Assembly (NCBI GenBank): GCA_002224055.1
Contig: AZLU01000021.1
Coordinates: 62,001 to 126,000, forward strand
From: Pezizomycotina sp. ARF18
Lineage: Eukaryota; Ascomycota
Length of the DNA: 64,000 nucleotides
Direction: 5' to 3'
The notes under the pieces are model-generated. The model saw only the letters and a list, made by a program, of their open reading frames with translations. It was not told where the DNA came from and did no database searches. Within the stretch, counting starts at the first letter, position 1, and every line of letters starts with the position of its first letter. Below, piece after piece: positions 1-11,705 of the stretch. Position numbers and translations under genes: made by a program.

Positions 1-2330
1 AGTGCTCCAGCCTTGGGTCTCCCTTGACGGCGGCCGCGAGCTTTTCGGCGGCGTCGTCCGCGCCGGGCTTTGAAGGCGTTGCTACCCCCCGGAGGATCGC
101 TTCGGGATTTCCGTGCTGGATAGCGCGGTAGGTCGAGATTTCGTTGAGGACGGAGTTCAGGCGATCCTCGGCCGCCAGCTTCGCCTGCTTCTGCTCGGCC
201 AGCTGGGCTTCGTCTGCGGCCTTCTCAGCGTTCTGCTTCGCCTCGGTCTCGTAAAGGTCTCCCAGCATGTCACCGTAGGAGTCCGAAGGGAAATATCTCT
301 TGAACTCATCTTCCAGCTCCTTGTCCCCTTAACCGCGGCCGCGATATCTTTGGGAGCGCTGTCGGCGCCGTCGCGGAACGTCTTCTGCGCGCGGTTGAAG
401 ATCTCCTGGAGGTCACCCTTGCCGGTTCATAGTAGGTTTTGATATCGTTGAGGACGACCTTGAGCTCCTGGCGGGCGCCCTCGACATTTTCGTCCTTTAT
501 CTTCCGCAACTGCTCCTCGGTCAGGAGCAAGGGATCTTCGCCGTCGATCCGAACCACCGGCCGAGGCCGTCTTCCAGATATTCACTCTTGAGGCTGGAGG
601 CGGATCTTATCTTGTCAGGTTCTACTTCCGTCGGGGCACGGACTCGGGGAATTCATTTACGACGGGCTCGTCCTTCAGCAATTCTCCTTTATTTTTTTTT
701 ATATATCGTGAATTAGCCACTTGCGTTACGCGACCGTTTATAGTCTGGATTTTTTTTTATGGGGGAAAGAAAGGGAACGTGGTCAGGACTAACCCTCCTA
801 GCAGCCTCGCAGCCGCGATCTTAGCCTCCCTGCGCTCTATCATACTGGTCACGCGGGGGTCCTCAAAGAAGGCGCCGAGGTGCAAAATATTGAACCTGAT
901 GTAGTTGTAGATCTTGGAGAGCAACGAATCGGACGCCTCCACGGAGAACATCTTATCCAACTTGGCGGTCCTCCTCCTTAAGGAAGTCATGAAGCCGGTA
1001 GCCTTGGTAACCTCCTCCGAAGAAGGTTTCTTCAAGATTGTCTCGGCGTTGGGGACGAAGCTCTTCGTCTTGGATCCCACTTGCCGTAGTAGTTCTCAAG
1101 CGTCTTACCTTGGTCGTACTTCTCAAGCGACTTGTCGGCCATTTCCGCTTCGAGGCTCTTGAAGTCGGGGCTGCCCTCCCCCGCTTGTAGGCGTAGATGT
1201 ACTGCTCGACTTGGTCCTTGGGGATTGGTTCTTGCTTTTTGTCGAGGAACTTGAGGTTTTCGCCTTGTCCTACATTTTCATCGGTGAAGTATTAGCTGAC
1301 AGGAGAATATAGAAAGAGGGCAGGGGGAAGTAATTAATATGTTCTGTTCGAATTCTAGGTATATGTATTACTTACAGCTCTAAGCTTAGCATCCGCAGCC
1401 GCCGCGGCATAGCCTTCTGAACAGACTGAGCGGACTGAGCGGCAACAATGAGCGCATCCTTATTCTCTTCGAAGAACTTGGCGATCGGGCGGAGCGCCGG
1501 GTCATCATTGGGAACCTTCGTCAATTCGACGAAAGGTTGCGCCAGGGCCTCATCGTGGACGAAACTGGGACTGCTGAGGACGTCCCGGCGTTCTTTTCCA
1601 AAGCTCTATGCTCCTCTTTAGTAAGAGGCTCGAGGCCCGCGGCTTTTGCGTTTCTTGCTTCTTTTATGGCATTTGCCCAGGCGACGCTGACTTGCCCGAG
1701 CTGGTCAAAGGCGTCGGGCTGTGATTGGAAGGGGGGGGGGGGTTGTTTGTTAGTTTGGGATCTTGTGTATAAAAAAAGTTCTATATTTTTTTCCCTCCCT
1801 TTCTTTTCCTTCCTTCCGCTTCGTTTTCTCTTACCTGTACGTCATCTATGGGGTTTGCCGGGGCAGCGGCTGCAATGATCGCTTCTTAACCTCCTCCACG
1901 TCATCTGCGAGGGAGGTGGTGGACGACAAACGAGGCCGTCCTTCCCGCTCTCTTTGGGATGCTGTTCTTTGAATCCTAGTGTTTTTCAAAATCAAGTCAG
2001 ATATATATTTGTCTAAATATTTATATAAAGCATGCGCCCGGAAAGTCTTTCTGCTCTCTTCCTCGATGAGAAATTTTATAGAAAGGATAGAGATGTGTGT
2101 GGTAAGGCAGCACTATTTGCGATTTGTTTTGTATTATTTATGTTCTTTATTTAATAGTAAATCGAACTTACAGTATATATAGAGGTCCGCGGCCCGCTAG
2201 CGTTTGGGTCATATTCCAAGACGGATGAACCCAAACTGTTTTGGGAGTGGTCCCGGGGAGTCGGGGCGGCTACAACGAGGAGCGAACCTCCGAGGGCCGC
2301 CGAGGCGGTCATCAACTTGCTGAAGTGCAT
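1..2330 (-). CDS. Gene A: large secreted charged helical protein, 3' end outside the window
   Basis: I do not recognise this gene. Exon 1 (2330-2172) opens with a clear signal peptide, MHFSKLMTASAALGG followed by a Leu/Val/Ala core ending in VAAPTP. It is followed by a GTAAGT donor at 2171 and a CTAG acceptor at 1976. Exon 2 (1975-1835) carries a dibasic IPKR site near residue 62, a possible Kex2 cleavage point. Exon 3 (1718 to about 1375) and exon 4 (about 1267-757) are rich in Lys, Glu and Ala, with predicted helices and a few aromatic residues (ENYYGKWDPKTKSF). Coding continues from about 670 to base 1 (rich in KQAKLAAEDRLNSVLNEI-like helix), probably after a further intron near 670-780. 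Several single-base frame slips interrupt it. A secreted role is inferred from the signal peptide and the similar genes B-E alongside. Confidence 0.6.
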
Positions 2331-3455
2331 GGCTAGAGCGGAGAAGTCTTAGAGAAAGAGTTGTTCCTTTGTTGAAGATACTGGAGAGAAGTGTATACCC
2401 TCTTGGATAAGGATATTATAAGGGAGGAAAAAAACAATGAAAAGAAGAAAGAAGTATTCTCGATCTTAAGAGGTGGAGATACAGTTATTTATGTCCTTGG
2501 AAAAATACGAAAGAGATATCAATTCACTCAATCAAGATCTTGGAAAAACCTGTACGCATGTACGATTCTAGATCATCACGCAACGTAATATTAAAGTATA
2601 TTCCTTCGAGTGAATTGTTATATTTAGTATGGGATATAAGGAGGAAGGGGTCTAGAATAGCCATAGTGGAGGTTATTTTATAAAGAGGAGGAAGAAAGTC
2701 ACCTTCAATCTCGAGCTTCACGAACTTAAGTTTTATATCGACATCACATTTGTCGATTGGCTGTCGTCCGACATGTAAATTGCTTGTAAAATAAATTCGG
2801 TCTAGCGATATATACGTAATCAATAGTAAATAGATTGTTCTATATATCGCCCAAGTAATATTTTTCTATTCCTTATGCGAGCATTGCAATCGGCTGTGGT
2901 ATATTTGTTTAAGCTTTTTTTGTATTGTTGTATTGTACCTTTCGATTCGTTGTGACTAGATCTCCTTTGTGAAGTTAAGTACTGCCTACAATTCAAGCAG
3001 GCGAAAGTAAATAGAGCGATTGAGCTTTTAAATGTAATTCGGGGAGGAAGCTTAAGTTGATGTAATTTTGACGATTTAGAGGATTAGGTGAACGGATATA
3101 CCATCTAGACGGTAGCGTACTTCGTTCTTCAACAACTTAGGCTGGATTTTGCTTGGGTTATGATTATCGTGAGTAAACAATGCGTATGTGAGTACGTAGT
3201 GAAAGTAAGTCGCGTTATTTGGTATCAACGGAAGTTCTCGTTAAATTGAATGCATGAATCATACATACGGGATATTTCACTGGGATAAAAATATGGAAAG
3301 AAGGGATCATTATAGTAGACAAGCCCATCGTAAGCTCTATGAGGTTGCCTCTCTAATCAGTGGTTCACGTGCTTTTAAAATGTTATTCGATAGATTTTTA
3401 GCGGGTTTCTTGCCCGTTTTCCTTGAATAAAATTTACGGTAATTTTTTTACCGGC
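2331..3455. other. AT-rich intergenic region between genes A and B
   Basis: This holds the likely promoter of gene A (minus strand, just right of 2330) and the 3' flank of gene B. A 99-codon minus-strand reading frame at 2524-2823 has AT-rich composition, no signal peptide and no recognisable motif; I do not call it a gene. No repeat or RNA gene is visible. Confidence 0.5.
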
Positions 3456-5660
3456 TTATATATGCTCAAGCTTCTCCATGACAGACTCAATGCCGCCGCT
3501 CCTAACTTGGTTAGCTATTGACGCCGTATCCGGGAACACCTGCTTGATAGCATTCTCGAGGTCCGCATTACGCCGGCGAGCTCCTTGATCAGCATATCCT
3601 GCCCGCCCTTGATGTGCTGCTCCAACTTCTTCGCATCGCTGAGCAAGCTCTTTGCCTGCTTGAGCTGCTCTTGCTAAGGGAGCTCGGCGACTTTAACTTT
3701 TCGAGCTGGCTTAGGTCTTGGGAGAAGTGCTTTTCGGCTGTGTCAACGGCGAAGAACTCGGGGTCGTTCTCGATCCTAGATAAGTCGAGCACGCTACCGA
3801 CTTCGGAGGCGTCCTGGTCTGAGAATTGTCGGTTGATCCACTGCCAACTTCTGATAGGAGGCTGTCGTCTTGGGGAGGCTAATTTATTACATGACAAAGA
3901 CGGCGGTTTTTTTTCAGCCATATTTGCTTCTCATAACCAATCCTTTGAATTTTTCTCTTCCCAGAACAGGGTCAAAAGAGTTTGATAGGAGCCAAGGTCC
4001 GAGACTTACCGTTGCTCCAGGTTTGTCTCAACCTTTTCGTAAGTCTCAACCTGTTTAGGTGTGTTTTCTGAAGCTTTTTTAGGAGGTTCTGTCGTTGCAG
4101 GTTCTTCCTTAGCGGGTTCTTTATTGGTAGATTCTTCCTCAACAGGTTTTTGCTTGGACTCCTCCGGCTTTGGCTCGGGTACGTAGCCGTGATTTTTCTT
4201 GTCTGTTTCTCTTAAATCTTGACGCATCTCCTCAAATTTTTGCTAGAGATTGTAATCTATCCATTAGCTATTTTATTCTTTGTTTTTTTTTTCTCTTTCC
4301 TTTCCTTTTCTCGTGTTCTATTGCAGTGGTTAGTTGTCACTTACGTTCTTCTTCACCAGTCTGCCATTTTCTTCCTTGCCTCGGTGACCTTTTTATCTTT
4401 GATACCAAGTTTTATCTTCATGTCTCTCCACCAGCGAGCGAGCTTGCCACTGTTGTTATGATCAAAGAAATCACCGATCATCCGTTGAGTTACGAGCTTG
4501 TTAATGACTTTCTCCTCGTCCTTCCATGCTTTGGTTTTCATGAACGCCTCCGCTTCCGCAACGCCCTTTGAGTTCATTATCGTATCGTGTTCGAGGTTCT
4601 TCTGAAAGACGGTCCATTTCATATCCCTGATGGCGTCAAGAGTGTCGCGCTCCTCGTCATAGTCTACCTTTCCGGTATAATACCGCGTCGCGAGGTCATC
4701 GATGAACCGGTAATCGTCCATCGTTAATGGCTGCGGGCCTTTGTCTAAGAGACCCGGGCGTACTTGCTTCTCGATATTGTTCGGACCCTCCGGTGTCATG
4801 TTCTCGACCCCTTGGGGTATTTTTCGTAGTAGCTCGGTTTAAGATCCAAGTACGAGCTCGCCACGATGGATATCTTTCCCTTCGGTTCTTCAGCCCTATA
4901 CAGGTCCAACCTCTTCAATGCGCGCCTCCAGTAAGGAGTATCTTCCATGCCTGGAAATACGCTCCTTTCTCCCCGGTTTCCATTTGATATCCTTCTCGTT
5001 CTTATATTCATCTAGATACGCAAGATATCTCTTTCTATCTTCGTCCATGGGGAACTTTTCTTTAGCAGCTTTTTCGTCTTTCACGTCTTCGGCAGTGGGT
5101 TTCGTATCTTTGGTCACCTTCGGAGGTTGTTTCTCAGTGATCACTCTAGGTTCCGAGGTCGTCTCGTAAAATGTTTTAGAGTCCGTCATCGGATCGTGAA
5201 ACTCCTCGACGTCGTCATCGGTTTCATCGCCAACCTCTCCCCGCTCCCTAGTTTGAAACAATTTATTCGCCCTCGGGATGTTCGCCCACATTTTCATTCC
5301 ACCGTGCGGGTGTTTCGCTTCCCACTCCCAGAAGGTCAGTAACCTCCTCCAATCCGGATCGTGTCCCCACAATTTTTGGTTTATCATGTGTTTCGGAGGC
5401 GGTTTGCCCTCGACGTCTAATAGCGCCAAGTAGAACTTGTCGAATTTATCCTTCAGCGCGTCCTCGTCCGCGTTTTTCCACGCGGCTGTTTTCTGCTCTG
5501 CGCTGTAGTATTTATCGAAATCATTAACGATAGACATGTATTTTTCCACGTCAACACCCTTCGGAGTTACTACTGTGGTAATAGGGTGAGCGGGAATCGA
5601 CGCGGCAACCGTTACGCTCGCTAGCGCCGCCGTTACGGAGATTACTTTACCAGCCGCATG
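3456..5660 (-). CDS. Gene B: secreted Trp- and Lys/Glu-rich protein, three exons
   Basis: Unrecognised family. The N-terminus near 5659 reads M-R, one frame slip, then GKVISVTAALASVTVAAS and IPAHP, a typical signal peptide. The main exon (about 5660-4345) encodes a helical region with many Trp and Tyr residues (DKYYSAEQKTAAWKN, GHDPDWRRLLTFWEWEAKH, EAFMKTKAWKDEEKV, GKLARWWRDMKIKLG). An intron lies at 4243-4344 (GTAAGT donor, CTAG acceptor). The second exon is a Lys/Glu/Pro linker (EPKPEESKQKPVEEEST). A second intron lies at 3851-4009, and its phase agrees on both sides (CG|A). The last exon is helical and ends EKLEHI before the stop at 3456-3458. Total is roughly 650 residues. The order of globular W-rich part, charged linker and coiled part suggests an extracellular binding protein, but that is inference. 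Confidence 0.65.
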
Positions 5661-6562
5661 GCGTACTGAGTGGAATATGTGTTATCGTCGTTCTTTTCTC
5701 GCGCCGATAAAAAATTTTATTGCGCAAGGCAAGGGGAGAAAGTGCAGTTCTACGCAATTGAACGCCCCTCTGCTGCTACGGAGCTAGCAGAAGGCCTGTA
5801 GGACTACGATACAGACTTCACATCTCAGGAGCCAAATCTCGTAAAAACTTTCAAAAACGTAATGCGTTCTGGGCCCCCAATTTTCATGATCGGTAATTGA
5901 ACGCTGTGGCTCTTTTTACCTACTGTTCACAAAGTTGAAAGTACAAAAAGGTCAACAAAAGGTCACATATCGTATACTTTAGACCGAGACCTACGCCTAG
6001 GTAACACTTCAGATAGTGCTCTTACCTATATAACTCAGCGCGTATTTTTTAAAATATTTCAAATCTTATTATGATATCATTCGCTTAGCTACCTACGGTA
6101 GTGTCGTGAGTAATGTAGAGGCGGATAAGCCTAGACATAGTAGTATTGCTGTCGATACCCACGATAATACCGTCTGATAAAATTCCAAGCCGTAGGTGAG
6201 TCTTTGAAAACACGAGGTTCTGGAACGTTGTCTCGCAATCAATTAAACTTCATCTTAGGATCATGCGATAGCCTTGTAGTAACGATACTTCAACGCTGAG
6301 CAAACGCTATCTGGCTATTCTACTAAATCTAAGTAAATAACAAATAGAGGGTATATCATCTCAAATCTTAAGTGGACGCCAGAAATTAGGGCGGCGGATA
6401 TAATTCGTCTATTAATGATGCTTATTACAGGAGTTACCGAACTTTTAATATATCTTGTAATTGACTTTGTAATAAAAACAGCCATCTAACTAATAATACA
6501 TCACAAATGACGCCAAAAACCTACAATAATAAAAGAGACTCCTTAGGTCGGTAAAGAAGCAC
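5661..6562. other. Intergenic region between genes B and C
   Basis: AT-rich DNA carrying the promoter side of gene B (minus strand) and the 3' flank of gene C. I see no reading frame, repeat or RNA gene worth calling. Confidence 0.5.
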
Positions 6563-7922
6563 TTAGAGATTTGGGTTGTAGAATTCGCCGAGTTCGGCAT
6601 ATATTTTATCAAGGGATTTTTGCTATTGTAGAAAGCTTTTGATTAGTCCTCCGTTCTGTTGCTATAATTGCAATGGTGCGTGGTCAAGACAGGATTCAAG
6701 AAGATGGAAGTATATATCTTACCCGTTCGGGGACTTTAATATCAAGCGGTCAAGCGTAGTCTGCAAGTCTCTAAAACCGGCGCACTGCTCCTTTAGATTC
6801 TCAATAATGATTTCCAGCGAGTCCTTGTAATCATCAACGAAAGGGTGATAGGTCGGCAGAATGGCTTCGTATTTCTGGATCTGGAGGAATTTATCGAGTA
6901 TTCCGTAGAAAAAGAAGTCGGAAGTGAAAGCGTAGCCGTTCCTGAGGCTTTTACGCGCTGACACCGCGCGCTCTACCGTCCCGAGTCTATCTCCGGGAGT
7001 TTTCTCAGCAGCTTGATGCTCGCGATAGCCGACTCCCGCTCAGACTTTTCGGTTTGGGTCTCACCGTGGCTCTCAAGTTTGAGAGTGAGCTCCTTTTGGG
7101 CTTTAGAAAGCCGGGTTTCGGCTCCGTTGACGATTTGCTGAAGTTCTGTCCAGGTTTCTTCAAACTGATCCTTCGCTAATAGTCCCGGCAATCCTGTCCC
7201 GTAAACAAACGGGGATTTTAAAGGGTAATTGTGAGCATCTAATACAGTGCGTAGGGCGAAGTAGGCCTCCGTTAGCTGCTCGTACTTTGTCCGGCCGTTG
7301 ACGTAGAAGCTAAATAGAGTGCTAATAATGGCGTGATTCTTGCTGGTAAAGCTCCCGGAGATGGCGCTTTCAGTGCAACAACGCTCGCAAGCCGCTGGTT
7401 AAATGCCTCCAGAATCTTCGGCGCGAGCGAAGCAGTCGTCCATAAGAGGTACGACCCATACGCGGCTCCAACGGCATCCTTCAGGCCATTTTGCTCCTTC
7501 GGCACAGGATGCGCGGTCTCGTAATCGTGCCTGTAATCGCTGTATACCTGCAGGAGGGTGTCGTAGAACGCGTCTTTCTCCCTGTAACATGTCATTACTC
7601 CGGCGAGGGTATGCGTACTTTCAATACATGCTTCGGCGTCCTCGATGGCGGATTCTCCAGCAGACGTTACTTTGACGGCGAGGTCCTTGATACTTCCGGC
7701 CGCGAATTTATCGGCCGCCTTTTCCATTGCGGAGTAGTAATTTTCGTCTGTCATCCTTGCCGGTAGCTTCCACGGCGCCCACCCTTCGATCGAGGAAGCG
7801 GAACCGGCGTTGACTTGTCCATTTACTGGTGGAGCGGGTAGTGGGGCAGGTGCGCAGAACGCAACGTGAGATACACCCGAGGCCACAATGGCGACGGCGA
7901 GGCGAGCAATGGCAGACTTCAT
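6563..7922 (-). CDS. Gene C: secreted helical protein with few cysteines
   Basis: Unrecognised family, about 420 residues. It starts with a strong signal peptide (MKSAIARLAVAIVASGVSH, then VAFCAPAPLPAPP). The mature part is helical and Ala/Lys/Glu-rich, with cysteines in DAEACIESTH, VMTCYREKD and KEQCAGFRD. The frame slips near 7370 and near 6965, each resuming at once (YVNGRTKYEQLTEAYFALR; SARKSLRNGYAFTSDFFFYG). A GTAAGA donor at 6722 and a TAG acceptor at 6623 define a 100-nt intron. The last exon encodes QKSLDKIYAELGEFYNPNL and stops at 6563-6565. It is divergent from gene D, with 1.1 kb between the two starts. It lacks the long Lys/Glu linkers of B and E but shares the secreted, helical character. 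Confidence 0.65.
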
Positions 7923-9061
7923 AGTTCTACAACAGCAAGAATTATGTAGAATATCTTGGATCTTGCGATTATAATATGAAATAGCGCTTCGCGACTTGAA
8001 GTAGACAAAGCCAAACGATTCAACGCTCAGGGAAACCCCAGGATCTTAAAATACTACGAATTCGCCAAGCATTTAAGAAGTTACTCTAGAATTCTTCTTC
8101 AAAGACAGCCATGTCATGGAATGCCTTGAATACGCTAGAAGCTTGGAGTTCGTGATGCTCGAATCTAAAGATGCTCATATATTAAGCAAAGAGGGCTAGG
8201 GTTTCATGCCTTGAACCTCATTCGCTTATGCCATAAATGTGGTATTCCCTACATCATGGACCAAAAACAAAAGCACGGTTAACAAATGAAATTCACTCAA
8301 TATATTACGACGAGATAGAATGAAACGCTACTCGAATAGTCTCCATACGGATGTAAAAACGAGTAGGAATAGAAACTTGGAACGAAAAGCTAGCACTTCT
8401 CAAATGAATTTTCAAGACGGCTCCGGACACCATTTCCCACCCCCGAAATCACAAGAGCCTAAATGTTCAGAGTTTGGGCTATCAACGAGTAATTTCGTTT
8501 ACAATCACATTACGAGATTTGACAATAGATCAGACCCAACAGATTTAAGATACTTTCAAGTGACGTCGCGCGTGATGGTCTGGAACAGTATGTGCTTTTA
8601 CCTTTAGATTCATTGAGTTTTTGAGTTTGGGTTTATCCCCAGAACCTCAAGCGAAGCTTAAAACAACCTCCGAACATCGCGAACTGCCTTGATAACGCGA
8701 TCATTAATATTGTTGAGCCATAATGAGAACGACGACATCATGGACGTCGGAGCTACCAAGAGTCAACAGAATTCTGGACTATGGTAACTTAAGCTCCAAG
8801 GGACTCTAGTCTAGAATAGTGATATAATACCAATTGCTGGCAGATTCAAAATGTGTATATTTATGAAGCTCCGGAGCGAAAAATGGATGGTCCTCTAGAC
8901 AAAATCTGTGAAATTTCCCTCGAGTTTCTTCTTTTCCCAAAAGAAACAGTCTCCGTGGCTTCGAGAGTAAATAGAGACCGCTTCATTTGCCCTTGAAATT
9001 CTTTCAATTTGGACACGAGACCCATTCCGCCACTATATCGAGGCAGTTACAGAAAGCTAAG
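7923..9061. other. Divergent promoter region between genes C and D
   Basis: This 1.1-kb AT-rich stretch separates the diverging starts of C and D and could carry regulatory sites for both. A 95-codon plus-strand reading frame at 8320-8607 has no signal peptide or motif and is probably chance. I could not identify a defined operator or TATA box. Confidence 0.4.
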
Positions 9062-10622
9062 ATGCATCGATCATTTCTGGCCCTCGTAGCCTATTTGCCG
9101 TTACAGGAACGGCTTTGCCGACGAAAAAGGCATAGAGCTAGTCCGGAGGAAATCCCGCGGTATCTTGAACAGTACCCGAAAACTACTGCTAGCGCTACCG
9201 TCAGTGCCAGCGCTAGCGCTACTGCTTCCGATACCGCAACCTTTTCTCAACAGCAACTTCCAGCGTGAGCGATTGGAGCGCTCAGTCTACGAGCACAGGA
9301 AGTTACTCGAGCTATTACACCCAATCTTCGGCTTCTAACACCGAAGCAACGGCTACGTCTACTACTGAGAGCACTCCGACTCCTCCACCCCAAGGAGACG
9401 AGGGAAAGAACTTGCAGACCATCACTATCTCCAGAGAGGAGTTCGAGGATGAGCTGGCCGCGTTTGAAAATCAAATAGAACAGGAGGACGCCAGGAAGCT
9501 GCAAACCGACGCCACAAATAACGAGAAATACCAACGCACTATTGAATATCTGAAAGAAAAGCTCCGCGAGAAGGTTCGCAACGGGCGATCCGGTCAGAGC
9601 AGCGCCGATGATGACGATGACGATGACGATGATAACTCCCACCCACGAGCACGTCAACTTCAGAGCCAAACGCCACTGAGACAGATGGCATCGCATTGTC
9701 TACCAGCTTGTCGAAGAAGGACAATAAAACGGAAACCCACGTAAGGTTCAAAAATAGAAAGGATCGCGATGGCATTACCATCAACGTGACCACCGACAGC
9801 ACCGGCGGCTCGAACACCAATACCGACACGAACACCATGGACAAGAACGAGACCAACACGCCGCTGAACGACCTCGGAGTGGGTATCGGTTCCGCGAGCG
9901 TCAGCGCCGCGACCGTGTACGAGATCGAAAAGCTCAAGCAGGAGAGGAAAGCGAAGGCTGCCGCGGCCGCTCTCGAAAAGGCAGCCAAGGAATCGGAATT
10001 TGAGAACGAGGTACACGTCAAGGATGACTCGCCCAGTAGCTCAGACGGAAGGACCGGATCTACCAGTCCCAACAGCAGAAAAATCTCCAGGAAGGGCAGT
10101 CCAGGCGACCTCGAGACCTCATCAAGGGAAACGACGAGCAGCTGATGAAGTCCAGCGTCCTCAGCAAGTCGCAGCTCGAAGAGCTCGAAGAGCTCGACGA
10201 CGTATCCCACATCGCGCAAAACAAGAACGGCTGGGAAGGCCAATTGGCAGAACTGAGGAGCGGCATAGCGAAAAATTTGAAACAGGACGGAGGGATTACA
10301 ATCTAGAGAAGGCGAAGGAGCAGGCGCAGCAGGCGCTAACGATCATCCAGAGTCACAAGGGCAATAAAGTCGCGGGGCAGGAGCTCACGCGACTCCTGGT
10401 TGACGCCCAGCAGGCGTCCGGCGCGACTAGCGCGGAGGTCGCGCAAACATTGGGCATTATGGAAAGGTTGAAGACGGTCGGATCGGCGCTCAAGGACGCG
10501 GCGAAACAGACGCTGTCGCTACCCTGGGAGAAGCTAGATACGGGGAAACTCTCGACAGCATCACTAACAAAAATCCATTAGCGCTCATGATTGGGGCCAA
10601 GGAATTCTTAGTAGCCTGTTAA
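9062..10622 (+). CDS. Gene D: secreted Ser/Thr-rich then coiled-coil protein
   Basis: Unrecognised, about 520 residues. The start at 9062 gives MHRSFLALVA; after the loss of one base in a CC pair the frame continues LFAVTGTALPTKKA, an excellent signal peptide. Next come Ala/Ser/Thr repeats (SATVSASASATASDTAT), a Ser/Thr/Gln-rich stretch likely to be O-glycosylated, a helical part (REEFEDELAAFENQIEQE), a run of about nine Asp at 9607-9633, a Thr/Asn-rich segment, and Lys/Ala/Glu coiled coil (YEIEKLKQERKAKAAAAAL). The C-terminal helices (EKAKEQAQQALTIIQSHKG) end in NPLALMIGAKEFLVAC at 10622 when one lost base near 10548 is allowed for; otherwise a stop appears at 10579. At least four frame slips. 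No intron is evident. Confidence 0.6.
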
Positions 10623-10805
10623 GTTAAACAGCAGATGATACTTACTGACAAAGTTAACGTTTTTCATAATAATAAACGCGGTTTCAAACGGATCGGGTTG
10701 TAAAATCTCAACGAAAAGATGTGCCTTTCCTCCGGCGTTTCGTGCGCGGATAGCCGCAATTACATGTTCGCCGTTTAGAATACAATGTAAAATTTCGAAA
10801 TACAT
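10608..10805 (-). other. Exon-like reading frame overlapping the end of gene D
   Basis: A 65-codon minus-strand frame has protein-like composition (GEHVIAAIRARNAGGKAH, EILQPDPFETAFIIMKN) and is more GC-rich than its flanks. It ends in a sequence resembling a donor (TCA|GTAAGTATC near 10650). No matching second exon or start is obvious, and it converges on gene D. It could be an exon of a small gene, a gene relic, or chance. Confidence 0.25.
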
Positions 10806-11705
10806 ATATGAAATTCACTTATATTATCGTAGGTGTTGTAAGTATCTTTATGTTTGAGCATCACCATACGCAAGACCTCGCATGATACGAATTGAAAACA
10901 TTCCGTAAAGTACACAAGCTCGACGAAGCTAGAATCGTCTTGCTCTTAGCTAGCGAATGAACCGCAGCACAACATAATTAGACACTGAGATCTAAGATTC
11001 CTAAGCTGGCTCGGGTCTACCAGCCGCACTTCTAGACAGCTATTTGATAGTATCTCTTATTTGCTCCCGAAGTAACTTTTGAATACAGATTCGTGATGTG
11101 ACAAGATTTAATGAGTGATGTCATAATACACAATCCAGGCCTTTTTTACGCAAAGGTAAGAAATTAAATCAAGAGCATTAGCTTTACATTTTTCTAAACC
11201 GCTAGAGAGTTTAGTTTTCAAAAACCTATAATTGCGTATAGGATAGCTTAGGTAGAGAGCACTTTTATGTATATATATCTTCAGAATTAACGGATTTACT
11301 TTATGAGATCATGATGGAATAAAGGACTAAGATCTAGATGAACTAATACAAGGAGGTCTCGCCTCCACGAAGCGGGAAAGCTAGGTCAGAAGTGTCTACG
11401 AGCGGATAACCCTGTCTCACAAGAGACATAAACAAGAGAACGTGCCCGTCCTTTTCTGTATCTGGTTCTGATAGAATTTCATATTTTAGCAAATCTCCCG
11501 GTACGGTATTTTTTTATTTTATTTTTTTTTTTTTCATTTTCCTCTGACCTTAAGGAAATCGAGACTCTAGAGAGCTCATCGTAGACCGCTATAGAGCTTT
11601 AGATCTATACAATTCAAGCGGGTGTTTGTTTCAATCACGGCTTTCCCGTGAAAGCCTTTTCTTTTCAATCCTTCACAGGAATTATAGTCATAATATTAAA
11701 GAAAA
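10806..11705. other. Intergenic region upstream of gene E
   Basis: AT-rich DNA with a T-rich tract at 11511-11535. It contains the probable promoter of gene E. No gene is visible. Confidence 0.45.

Noticed and set aside
2524-2823. 99-codon minus-strand frame
   Set aside because: AT-rich, no motif, no splice or promoter support.
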